Shown piece after piece: positions 32,736 through 43,260 of a stretch of 64,000 nt of DNA. The position numbers were made by a program, and so were the translations under genes. Origin of the DNA: Loripinus fragilis (taxonomy: Eukaryota > Mollusca > Bivalvia > Lucinida > Lucinidae). The stretch's first letter is position 1. Every line of letters starts with the position of its first letter. The stretch spans positions 44,749,716-44,813,715 of the forward strand of contig OZ026530.1 of assembly GCA_964019695.1 (NCBI GenBank). Reading direction: 5' to 3'. The notes beneath the pieces were generated by a model. The model saw only the letters and a list, made by a program, of their open reading frames with translations, ran no database searches and was not told the origin of the DNA.

Positions 32736-33083
32736 TATTATATTGTTAATGTTTCATCAGAAATAAATCAAAATATAGCAATTGAAGGGCTTAACGCGTC
32801 CTGTATGTCATTCCTTTGGACATGTTCTCGTTGTTTTTGACGTCCGCGAAATCTAATGACATAACAAGCATTTTTGTAAAGTCATTTCTTGTACAGAAAA
32901 TTGTTTAAACATCCATATACGATACTATTATGTCCCCTGAACATTTTGAAATAAAGAACAAATATTTGCGTCCCTTATAACAGTTAAAAATAGAGAGCTA
33001 TTAACGGCGCCTTTTAATTTCGACTGTAGTCGAGTTTGGCAGTGAACGGTAAACTCGACTACAGTCGCGTTTGGCAATGAAAC
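32736..33083. mobile_element. M1 element, right half
   Basis: Aligns with 28225-28573 and 51010-51365. Its hairpin is perfect here: CGACTGTAGTCGAG at 33021-33034 and its reverse complement at 33054-33067. It sits at the same distance before the L-arm as the copy in unit 5, so the two were duplicated with the unit. Confidence 0.7.
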
Positions 33084-33720
33084 TCATATATATTTAGCAG
33101 TGTATATTATGTTCCATTGAAAGTACTTAATTGCAGTTGCAGATATACATGTATTCAAATGGCAAGAGTTAGCTCACGTCATTTGCTTTTCACCTTGACA
33201 AAGTTGACTCGCTTTGTAAGTATGCTAATTTATATTTTTTTACCTTCCTTTGGTTCAATTTGATCGGTGATAGTAGTAACACTATGCTGTTCTTGATTGG
33301 AATAGACGCTTGTCTTCGCACGTTGAAATAAATCCAGTATCGCAAAAGTAGGTCACTGGCTGGATATGCGAACAAAGAGAGCAAGTTACGAAACATTGTG
33401 TTTGTTATTGATTTTATTTTCGGGTTCATAAACTGTAACTTTGTTCTCCTAGACGCCTGTGCGGCAATTTTTTGCTCAAATTAACTGGCCCTCACTGCAT
33501 CTTTACTCGTTCAACTTACATGGACATTGTTATCGTTAGCTCCGTACTTTGCAAAAAAATCTTTAATGTTTACATTAACTTTCTCTCGCTGCCTGAAAAC
33601 TGAGATTCTATTGCTTGAAATGATGCTCGAAATGAAAACTATCCTGCAGTTGCGCAAACACAATGTTTCGTACTTTGTTCACTTCGTTCGCATGAAACTG
33701 CCTTCTAGAGCATCAATAAC

Positions 33721-35960
33721 GAGGCCCCCCAGGGGGGTCTGTGCTCCCTTGATCCCTGAAAATAATGCATTGATCTCCCCAGATCCCTGAAAATAATTGC
33801 CTCTGCTCCCTAAAAGTATTTTGCCTTTGCTCCCCAAATCCCTAAAAATAGATCAGCTTCTCCCCGGATCCCCAAAAATATTAGTCGATTCTCCCTAATA
33901 TGTATTTTTCTTTTCGTATGATTAAAATGACATACTTAAAAACTATGAAGCTATACAAGGGCGCATGACTTAATGATAACTTAATATATTGCCTTATACA
34001 TGTAAAGACAGGGCTTAGTCATGGAATACATGACATAAAATACTGAAACAATAAAGCTATGTCCGGTTGGCTTTTATGTCTGCCAATTCTTAATGTAAGA
34101 ACGATTTTCATTCAATTTTATACATTACAAACTGATATCATTTAGAAACGTTATGCACCTAAACGAAATTCATTTGATAACCAGTAGAGCCGCTGACAAC
34201 TCAGAGAACACGAGTACCCTTAAAACCAAAAGTCACAACATCAATAGCTTGTGTGTCCATCATAATTCCGAACAGTTCAAGCACATTAAAACATCACTGA
34301 GCAAGCTCTCTAGTAAGATGTTATGCATGTTAGCTGTATGCATTGCTTTCACGACCACAACCATTAATCTGTAACATACTCTGACGTCACAAAACATCGA
34401 CCAAGAGCGTGGGTGAAGACACGCAGAAAATTCATTTTTGGTCCAGCATTTTGATATTCAACAGAGTCGGTCAAATTTGAATTTCTTTTTCGTAATCACA
34501 AGCATTTAACATAGATTAAGACTAATCAGCATTAAAACAATTGATACTGGAAATTCATGTACGTTTTTTTTCAGTCAGGGGTGGGGTATACAACACAGAT
34601 TTAGTGAACATGTGATGGCCGACATCAGCCATGTTTTTTATTTTTATCTTTGTGTAATCTTTGTGATACACAAGCACAACAAATTAAAGCAAAAACGGTG
34701 TCAAAATAATGTCAATTTAAGGAGAATCGGAGGTTCTTAAATTGTTATTTGTTTATTACAAAGGGAGGTAATTTCAGTTAACTTCGTAAATTTACGATTT
34801 TGAATTGCAATGCCTCTCGTTTGATAAGCACATTTGGAATTTTTATATGATTTTTCATCGTTGGACGTTCCTGGTTGCCATTTAACGTAAAATGTATCAC
34901 GTTTTGATGATTAACTTGCTGATGATAGTGGAATAAGTTGTTTTCACTTAAGGTTCAATAACTCTTCCGGATAAGAAGATAAATTCAAATAAATACCAAC
35001 TTTTGTGTGTCGGGCGTTTGATAAACATTTTGGTATATTTTTTGCTGAGACATCTTAATTGGATCAAAAGATACAGTACCATGAAAATCGGACGTATCTT
35101 TTTTGTTTGAGTATAATTATTTCAATGAAATGCATGGTATATGGCTAAGAGTGTGAGGCCATTCCTTAAAATGCTGTTGCTGTACCTGGTAGAGTGGGCA
35201 TGGCGGAATGCTCTCTAGATTTGATTTTTTTAATTAGAGACAGACCATTTGTTTTCTGGTTGGGCGGGGGGGGGGGGGGGGGGGGGGGGCAGGGGCTTAT
35301 TTTTTCCAACAGCTTAAACTAGATTTTTATAGACAAAGTGAAAGTATGTTTTGAGTACAATTGCTATTAGGCCCTATACACTTGTTAAACTTCAGTTTCA
35401 TCAAATAAGTATATTTCTGAGCAGCATTCTTAAGTTTTCTCATAATAATGAGTTTATAATCTAAAAAGAGGATTAGACAGCAGGTGCATAGGTAGACTGT
35501 AACAATACACAGCTCGACTCGTGCTAGGGGGTCCGGGGGCATGTTCCCCAGGGAAAATTGTGATAAAATGGTGCGATCTGGTGCAATCTGGGCGTTCCTA
35601 AGTATGCTATTACCAAGCTAAAAATCAGCAATTTTAAGGTTAATAAATCAACAACAACATAAGTAAATTGCCACATTTTTTTCCTGATCTCATTCCTGAT
35701 GTACATGTTATACGAAAATAAATACATTTAGAATTTACAAGGGGGGGGGGGCTATCCCCCCAGAAGCAGAAGAAATTTTAAGAAATCAAACAAAATGGAG
35801 GCTTTTCCTTTATTTATTTTTTTGCTTTTTGGCAGGGCTCCCTAGATTCCCAAAACTATGAGCTTGCTTCCCAGCTCTCCTAAAATAATTACCAGTGCTC
35901 CCTAAATCCCTGAAAATAAATAGCCATTCTCCCCAGATCCCCAAAACCCCTGGGGGCCCC
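33721..35960. mobile_element. 2.24-kb element with GAGGCCCCC ends and subterminal direct repeats
   Basis: The flanking duplication AATAAC is at 33715-33720 and 35961-35966. The empty site GCATCAATAACATG is preserved in unit 5 at about 52024. The left end is GAGGCCCCCCAGGGGGG; the right end, reversed, is GGGGCCCCCAGGGG. Just inside both ends are 30-36-bp repeats built on CTCCCNAGATCCCTGAAAAT, in the same orientation at each end (33743-33900; 35835-35945). A run of 24 G is at 35266-35289. Short minus-strand frames at 35327-35727 are not a recognisable transposase. Superfamily unassigned; compare the element at 46822. Confidence 0.85.
35266..35289 (+). repeat. Poly-G tract
   Basis: 24 G inside the unit 4 element. 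Similar long G runs occur at 44088-44108 and 49699-49748. Confidence 0.9.
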
Positions 35961-38390
35961 AATAACATGTTTTTGGACATAACTTAAACACTTGTGCTCC
36001 CCCAGGTGGAATTTTGTTGACCATATTTTTCTTGAAGTTCAAAATGCTAGCCTTCTGAAAATGGCAGCGTTAAGCTGTCACAGCCTGTTACATACGTTAC
36101 CCTACAAAATATTTGATAATTAACATTTTTAAGACTTCAGAAAAGAGCAAAAGATATGGCAATGTTTCCGAATTGTTTATATCTTGTAAGTAAGCTATTT
36201 CTGGGCCCTATATATATATTGACATTTGAAAACAAACATAGTCACCCAGAAGAAGTGTATGTTACATTTTTCATTGAACACCCTTTTAAATGATAAATAA
36301 ATCTAATTTAGTTTGTCTTAAATTTTATTGAAACCAGTTTATGTTCATTAATTTGGTATTTTATAAACGGCGTTTTATTAACCTTTTCAAAACTGCAAGC
36401 ATTATGTTTCTATCTTATATACTTTTTGAGTTATTACATGTTCAACATGGTAGCCCCAGATCACACAAAAATGTCAAATGCAATTCTCTATGCCTTGCGT
36501 TGGCTATAGACCACCTCCCCAGGGCGACTTTTGTGCACTATGATTTCCAAATACTACAACTTATAAGCCACAAAAAGAAATTGTTAGCCCTCTAAGAGTG
36601 GCAGCATTAGCATGCAACATCATGTTACGTACGTTACACGCAAAATAACATTAAATTTACCTGATAATGTCTCCAACATGACATATTCACACTTTTTTGA
36701 AGAATTTTAGCATTTATTGTATAAATGCCTTGAGTTTTTGCCGTTGTATATGTTACTTAGTTTTTCATATGTTATTTCCAAGGATTAGTATGGCAGTTAT
36801 TGACTAAACATGTATTACATCTATCAGTGAATAAAGCAAATCTATAAGGCTGCTATTCAAATGATTTTACGTTCCGTGTTATGGTGTCTTACACTATTTT
36901 ACAGCCCAGGTTACAGACGTTACTCTCAGAATACCATTAAACTATCAAGATAAGGTCTCCAACACGACCTGTTTGTACTTAATTGCATGCTGGCACAGGT
37001 CTTTATACTGTGCTGAGGAAGTAACTCAAAACAAACTACCATAAACCTTCTTTTCTTTTATAGAGACAGCAAATATAGTTAACATAATACTCATGTAAAT
37101 TTTGTAACATACAGTTCAATATGTGAGTAACAACTTAAAAGATCAAAGAAAACCCACCTGGTAGAAGTTAATAGAGCGTTTTGTTTTGCCAAGCTATCAA
37201 CTCTTATTCAAGGCTTTAAAGAATTTTCCAATACAGCTTATTAATCCTCTATCAGATTCATCTTGCAAGGATTTTGCAATATGCTAGCACTCTGGTTATG
37301 GCACCATTACCTTGTAACATAACCCATCACTATCTTTGATAATTTTAGTAAATGACACGACTTCTAAAAAGTGCAAACTATAAGGTAATATTTCCAAATT
37401 GGCTATATCATCCAAGTAAGCTATTTTTGCATCACAGGTATGGACATTTAAAAATGAATTTGCACCACAAAGTGTTACCTATGTTACACATTATTCCTAT
37501 ATAAATGATTTATTAAACTAATATAGTTTGATATTTTTTAAAATGATTTATGCACCTTTTGGAAACAGCAAATATTATGTTTCTATCTTTTACAAGGTTT
37601 GATTAAGTTTTGAACATGGTAACCCCATATAACGAAAAATGTGAAATATAATTTTGTGGCTCTTTTATTAGGGTACAATCAAGTTTTCTTACACCAGAGG
37701 TACTCGGTTTCCTTCTAATTTATTTTCCAACATTTTGTCTATATCTAGAAAGCCTAATGTGTTTTCATAGGAAAGACTTGATAGTTCAAGCTTTGTATTA
37801 ACATCTTAATGACAGAAAAGCAGGATTGAAGTAAGCTCATGTTCATGCCAAATGAAATAGTCAGTATATGTGAATTGCTGTGGTATTTTTTCAGAATCAT
37901 GTCGTACTGCAGCTTATTCACATTTACATAAATAGCACGTGTTAGGGCTTCATGTCACTGATGAGCGCCTAGAGCAATTTTTGTTTGTTTTCCTACCCTG
38001 CTTAGGATGTAGATGAAGTAGTGGGGAGGGGTTCTCTCTCAAATTGATAGTAACAACCTTTCCGTCTTACTAACTCATTGGTAATGTAACACTCTGTTAA
38101 ACAGTGTATGACTGTAGATCTCTTCCCCCATATTCTGGCAAATGTTGTTGACAATCAGAAGGATCACCTTTTGTTGCATACTCCAGTGTTGAACAAAACA
38201 CCCAGGTGATCCTCTGACCGAATGTTTGTAAGACTTTATAGATTGCTGCTTATATATAGTATATATGTATCAGTGACAAAAAACAACATGCCCTGCCTTT
38301 AGTGCCTGGTTGAATACTGGTTCCATCAGATCCTTGAAAGTGTAAGAAAAAGCTATTATGCTCTGTAGTATGACATAACCATTAAAGTTA

Positions 38391-39297
38391 TGATATTTTT
38401 ATATTTTAGCCAAAAAGGGGGGGAAGCTCCTTAATGCACGTAGCTCTTTTGATGCGGCAGCCCTCCGTTTCTCGTGATTAAACAACTGTTCAAGGTGCAT
38501 CAAAGGACTAGTACGAATTGACATGTCAATTATAGTTTGTTTTGTTTGGAACATACTAGACTGCCCAGTCCTTAAACAATTTTTCAACAATGTGCCATAT
38601 CAGAATAGGGTAGAAGAGATCTACAGTCATACACTGTTTAACATCATTTAAAAAAGGGCAACACATAATATGACAAACTAGCCACATTCAGCCTAATGTA
38701 TGCACAGACTAATCTGGACCTCTGTTGCTAGCATAATGTTTAACGTCATGACTTGAACCATTTTCAATATCCATACAATAAGCAGTTCAATGATATCACT
38801 GAGACTTTAAGGGTGACTTGCTGACAAGCTGACTTATTTAGCATTAGCTATGATTGCTGACTTTCAACCCCCAAGCAGAATGAATATGACTGAGTAAACA
38901 GACCTAAATAAATAAAACAATTCTATTGCAAACTGTATGTTATGTATTTGTATTAACATGTCCATTATGCACATTGCACATGTTTAACTTGTAACGTTTA
39001 CCTTTTTTAGATTTATGAAGAACATTGAGGCACAGCTTTGCCAATACGCTGCTAGAATATGATGGTGTCGCCATTGGTATAGACTAAAGATTTGAACGAC
39101 CCCTTGGGATTGGCCATATCAAGAGATTGTTAAAGCTATACTCATGCAGCTTGGTTTAGCAGACATGATTTTATTAAATTGAATACAAATACTTGATCGA
39201 GAGCATCTATCTTGAGGACACATGGGCTGGTTCATGCAGCAGAAAACGATGTACTTAATCATTTAATCTGCCAAGTACTACATTTTGTTTCCTCCAG
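38391..39297 (+). promoter_or_regulatory. Conserved 5' flank of ZNF copy E with splice acceptor
   Basis: Begins with a remnant of the MITE right arm (AAGGGGGGGAAGCTCCTTAA). Shared with copy F over its whole length and with A, B and D from about 38460. Acceptor-like sites: TTTTTTAG near 39005 and TTTGTTTCCTCCAG ending at 39297, 62 nt before the ATG. Confidence 0.55.
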
Positions 39298-39359
39298 GGT
39301 AGAACCTGAAGCTGTATGCTTATTAATCTTGAAGTAAATATATCACTCAATTAATTGAT

Positions 39360-40691
39360 ATGTCTGGCTATTTATCTGCTCATTCATTGGAGAAGCCATA
39401 TACGTGTGGACATTGTGGTGACTGTTTTACTCTGTTAGCTCTTTTGAAGAAGCATATGCTTGTTCATACAGAAGAGAAGACATATAAATATGAATCTTGC
39501 TTTAAAGAGGATACACTTGTTCATACAGAAGGGAAGACATATAACTATGAATCTTGCTTTAAAGAGGATACGCTTGTCCATACAGAAGAGAAGACATATA
39601 ACTATGAATCTTGCTTTAAAGAGGATACGCTTGTCCATACAGAAGAGAAGACATATAACTATGTATCTTGCTTTAAAGGGGATACGCTTGTCCATACAGA
39701 AGAGAAGACATATAGCTATGGATCTTGCTTTAAAGAGCATACGCCTGTCCATACAGAAGAAAAGACATATAACTATGAATCTTGCTTTAAAGAGGATACG
39801 CCTGTCCATACAGGAGATAGGCGATACAAATGTGACACGTGTGGAAAGTGTTTCAGTAGTTCATCGCACTTGAAGGCGCATACACGTATTCATACAGGGG
39901 AAAGGCCATATAGCTGTGACATTTGTGGTAAACGTTTTTCTCAGTTATCTAACTTGAAGAAACATAAACGGATTCACTTGGAGACACATAAGCGTATTCA
40001 TACAGGAGAAAACCGATATAGCTGTGACATTTGTGGTAAATATTTTACTCAGTTATCTTCCTTGAAGGCACATGAACGGGTTCACTCAGGAGAAAAGCCA
40101 TTTAGTTGTGACATTTGTGGCAATTGTTTTAATCATGAATCTACATTGAAGAGACACAAGCGTATTCATTCAGGAGAAAAGCCATTTAGTTGTGACATTT
40201 GTGGCAATTGTTTTAATCACCTAACTACATTGAAGACACACAAGCGTATACATTCAGGAGAAAAGCCCTATATTTGTGACATTTGTGGTAAGTGTTTTAC
40301 TCAGTTATTTAACTTGAAGGCACATGAACAGATTCACTCAGGAGAAAAGCCCTATAGTTGTGACATCTGTGGTAAATGTTTTACTCAGTTATCTAACTTG
40401 AAGGCACATGAACGGATTCACTCAGGAGAAAAGCCATATATTTGTGACATTTGTGGTAAATGTTTTACTCAGTTATCTAACTTGAAGGACCATGAACGGA
40501 TTCATTCAGGAGAAAAGCCTTTTAGTTGTGACATTTGTGGTAAATGTTTTACTCAGCCATCTACATTGAAGACACATACGGTTTTCCATACAGGAGATAA
40601 ACCTTATAGTTGCACCACTTGTGGTAAAGGTTTTTCTAGACCATCTACATTGAAGACACACATGCTTATTCATACAGGTGAAGGCACATAA
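39360..40691 (+). CDS. C2H2 zinc-finger protein, copy E (443 aa, intact)
   Basis: Longest intact copy; likely a nuclear DNA-binding protein. Domain order: N-terminal finger (Cys 16/19, His 32/36); six tandem 19-residue mini-finger units (residues 36-149); then ten full C2H2 fingers from about residue 156 to the end, linked mostly by HSGEKP. After the second full finger an eight-residue LETHKRIH partial duplicate is inserted before the next linker. Helix -1/2/3/6 for the ten full fingers: S-S-H-A, Q-S-N-K, Q-S-S-A, H-S-T-R, H-T-T-T, Q-F-N-A, Q-S-N-A, Q-S-N-D, Q-S-T-T, R-S-T-T. Three adjacent fingers (about residues 318-395) are nearly identical, a sign of recent tandem duplication. It ends IHTGEGT-TAA like copy A. 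No KRAB, BTB, ZAD or SCAN domain in this exon. Start chosen because it is identical in all five copies. Confidence 0.88.
   Translation: MSGYLSAHSLEKPYTCGHCGDCFTLLALLKKHMLVHTEEKTYKYESCFKEDTLVHTEGKTYNYESCFKEDTLVHTEEKTYNYESCFKEDTLVHTEEKTYNYVSCFKGDTLVHTEEKTYSYGSCFKEHTPVHTEEKTYNYESCFKEDTPVHTGDRRYKCDTCGKCFSSSSHLKAHTRIHTGERPYSCDICGKRFSQLSNLKKHKRIHLETHKRIHTGENRYSCDICGKYFTQLSSLKAHERVHSGEKPFSCDICGNCFNHESTLKRHKRIHSGEKPFSCDICGNCFNHLTTLKTHKRIHSGEKPYICDICGKCFTQLFNLKAHEQIHSGEKPYSCDICGKCFTQLSNLKAHERIHSGEKPYICDICGKCFTQLSNLKDHERIHSGEKPFSCDICGKCFTQPSTLKTHTVFHTGDKPYSCTTCGKGFSRPSTLKTHMLIHTGEGT
39465..39806 (+). repeat. 57-bp x 6 in-frame tandem repeat (mini-finger array) in copy E
   Basis: Six units of exactly 57 bp; type unit HTEEKTYNYESCFKEDTLV. 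Each unit equals a C2H2 finger that lost nine residues between its CxxC and HxxxH halves and whose first Cys became Tyr. One Cys and the final His remain; only one unit (EHTPV) keeps both His. Copies A, D and F have one unit, B three to four. Period divisible by three keeps two other frames open (39460-39873 plus, 39435-39809 minus); these are by-products. Confidence 0.9.
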
Positions 40692-40890
40692 GCTTCTTCT
40701 TCACTGGCTAAAAAAGCCATAATACTGTAACATTTCTGGTTAATATTTTACTTGATAAGTTGAATTGATGACCGCCTCAACTACTTGAGGAAATGGAAGG
40801 CATATATCTGTGCCGCCTGTGGTTAAGATTTAAAGACACTTTTGGATCGAAAGTACTAGGTGAATAAACCATATAACAGTGAAAATTGAG
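40692..40890 (+). other. 3' flank of copy E with AATAAA at 40863
   Basis: Matches the flanks of A and B. Contains a decayed extra-finger remnant (TATCTGTGCCGCCTGTGGT at about 40806) also seen after B, D and F. The AATAAA at 40863-40868 lies 172 nt past the stop, at the equivalent position to copy B. Confidence 0.5.
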
Positions 40891-41400
40891 TTAAATGTTT
40901 CAAATGCCTTTTGTGTCGCCTGAGAAGCAAGGATGACACATAGGGATCATGACCCTGGCGTCGTCGTCCGGGGCGTCGTCATCATCATCCACGGCATCAC
41001 ATTTTTGGTTTCCGATCTATAACTCTTCAAGGGATGCATCAATTTCATTTAAACTTTATAGATGAGACAAGCATCATTAAATACAGGTCAAGTTCAACAA
41101 AGAGGTTAATTCGCTAAACTGTGACTGAATTATGGCCAGTTTACTTAGATTCTGGCTAAGTTGTCAATTTGTGGTTTCCAATCAATAACTTTTAAATGGA
41201 TCCAACAATTTCTTTCAAATTTTACAGAACGGTAAAGCATCATGCAATACAGAATAAGTTGGAGTTTGGAGGTCATACGCAAGTGTTTGACTGAGTTATG
41301 ACCCTTTATGATCCTTTTTGACTTAAAATTAGGCCGATGCAAAAGCTATATTGGCTTTTTTTGCCAAATAAACTTCACATTTCTCCTAAAGTATATTTCT
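40891..41400. repeat. Two-unit diverged tandem repeat, copy 2
   Basis: Corresponds to 12400-12935. Opens with a GTCGTCGTCCGG/CGTCGTCATCATCATC microsatellite-like stretch, then two units with TTTCCRATCWATAACT. Non-coding. Confidence 0.6.
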
Positions 41401-42894
41401 GACACCTTCTCACTATAGGCCATGATTACCCAGTGCCTGTAGGTAAGCATGACAGTGAGTAAAATTTTACCCCCCAACCCCTTAGGTGGGGGTCAAAGTT
41501 TAAATATATGAATTTCGCAATAACTCAGTAAGTTGTCAGTATGCAGCAACATGTAAGCAAATATTTGCCAGCAGACCTCCCCCCCCCCCGCCTCGACCCT
41601 GGGGATGGGGTAAGTAGGTCAAAATTCAATTTGTTCAGATTATGGTCATGTTACATATCAAATTAAAAAGAATCACGAATGCAGCAACATGGTAGCAAAT
41701 ATTTTCTGTCTTCCCACAAACTCTGGAAATCATTGAAAACCTGGAAAATCATCAATAAAAGTTCCATGCAAGGAAAATAATGGAATTTGAAAAAAACCTG
41801 AATAATCACGGTAAAATCATGGAATTTTGCGAAATAATTTGACAAAACAACCAGTAGCAAGAAAACTAGCTGTCACACACACAAAACTTGGCTACTGGTG
41901 GTTTCAAGTTTTAATTATTTCAAAACGCATGTATGGTCTACAAGCATGCTTATTTAGATACATTACTGTTGCTGCATTCCACATTTATACTCAGTGTGGT
42001 GAAGATGCCACTAAAAAGGGAGGCTGGAGGCCATGCATTAAATAGTCATGGAAATTACCTTGTTGAATATGGAAAAACATGGAAAAATCATGGAATTGTG
42101 TTTTTGAATTTCTGTGGTTCGAGAAATTCAAAAACACAATTCCATGATTTTTATGTATTTTGCCCGCAGGTCCTCCAACAAAAAGTAAAAGTTCATTGAG
42201 AGTAGAAATCGATCAATTTTGTGATGGTTAACACGATACCATGAGAAGCTCTTATGCCATGGACAAAATGTGAGGGATTAAGTCACCCCACCCACTTATG
42301 TAAAAGTAGGAGTAGTGTTATTAGGAATATTTTTTCTTGAATACATAACAAAAGACGCCACACTTTTTGCGCTACGAAATGATTTTTATGCATTGCTAGC
42401 TACAAATAAAGCAAAACATATACTCAATAGGCTCTTTTCGTGCTCCTTTAGTGACACAATTTATCGTAAAAGTATTAAGAAAAATCGAAAAAGTTCCAAT
42501 TTTGAAAATTTACCATTTTTCTATTAGTCAACATTTTTCGAATGTTAAGGTGTAAGTCGTGCAAGCAGTGATGGCATAATAAATTTTAATAAAAAAAAAT
42601 TGGCACCAAATCGTTAATTTGTCAAACCATTATCGTACATAGGGTCCCCAATTTTCCTACGATTTTTAACAAGCGTTTTGCTTAAAATTTCAGCCAGTGT
42701 ATAAAACTTACTCATTTTGAGCATGCGCTGCACGTGAACGCCAAGTCCTTTTTCAACAAAAAATTAAGCGATCAAGTAGCCGTTGAATTCTAGTTTCCAA
42801 AATGTATTATTTGATAGCATTTTATCAACGCATTGTGGAGTTATGAAGCCATGCTAAGAACTTTTCGTAAGCCCCTCATATATATCATCCAATA
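41401..42894. repeat. Accessory sequence rich in CATGGAA phrases
   Basis: Single-copy here. Contains a C run at about 41579-41590, several CATGGAAAA/TCATGGAATT phrases (41740-42160) and the hairpin at 42083. Short open frames at 41663-42199 and 42315-42527 have no recognisable domain. Confidence 0.4.
42083..42152. repeat. Perfect 31-bp hairpin
   Basis: Arms 42083-42113 and 42122-42152 are exact reverse complements, with an 8-nt loop GTGGTTCG. Pairing continues with a gap for a few bases beyond (ACATGG / ATGTAT). Arms include CATGGAATTGTGTTTTTG. It could be a recent inverted duplication or the core of a short fold-back element. Transcripts of either strand would form a near-ideal short hairpin. 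Confidence 0.92.
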
Positions 42895-43260
42895 ATATTG
42901 TGTGAAGTAAGAGTGATGCCGGATTAAAGAGATAAAATGAACGTTTCTGGGAATCAGAGAAAATTCAGCCAAAGTTACATCTGCTTAGTTACCAAGTGAA
43001 CACATAGTTAAGACCAGTTACAATGTGTGCGTTTTCAATTTTGTTTGTTAGTACCTCTTTAAATTTGCTGGCCTGGATCATAAAATGCCTAAATAACAAA
43101 CTTTGGATCAAATCAGGAAACTATGATAAAAAGACACAGGTCAATAGTACTATAAATTTGGAAATTTTCGCTGAGGTTTATTTTCACAAAACTAAGCGAA
43201 TACGGAGTTTCACCAAATAAAACCCCAAGAAATGGCAAAACTCTTTTTTCCTTTGCTATG
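42895..43260. repeat. D/F-type 3' module fragment, unit 4
   Basis: Diverged match to 25895-26120 (GTGTGAAGTAAGAGTGATG; ATGAACGTTTCTGGGAATC). An open stretch 43023-43220 is not shared with the other copies. Confidence 0.5.

Larger units (their letters stand above)
33100..38390. repeat. L-arm module, unit 4, with a 2.24-kb insertion
   Basis: Aligned with 51380-54545 throughout and, from about 36000, with 14755-18400. The insertion is 33721-35960. Contains GTTACATACGTTACC-type motifs near 36090, 36625 and 36912, and the decayed minus-strand segment at 37690-38390. It passes directly into the gene flank at about 38395 within MITE right-arm sequence; no R-arm is present in this unit. Confidence 0.65.

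Noticed and set aside
39465..39806. CRISPR array or bacterial-type repeat
   Set aside because: Units are directly adjacent with no spacers, in frame within a zinc-finger gene, in a eukaryotic setting.
39435..39873. Long open frames in two other frames across the mini-finger array (minus 39435-39809, plus 39460-39873)
   Set aside because: The 57-bp period is a multiple of three, so any frame without a stop in one unit stays open in all. They are periodic copies of one 19-residue unit, with no independent support.
42315..43220. Short open frames at 42315-42527 and 43023-43220 as genes
   Set aside because: AT-rich, no domain, and not conserved in the related module at 25895-26270.
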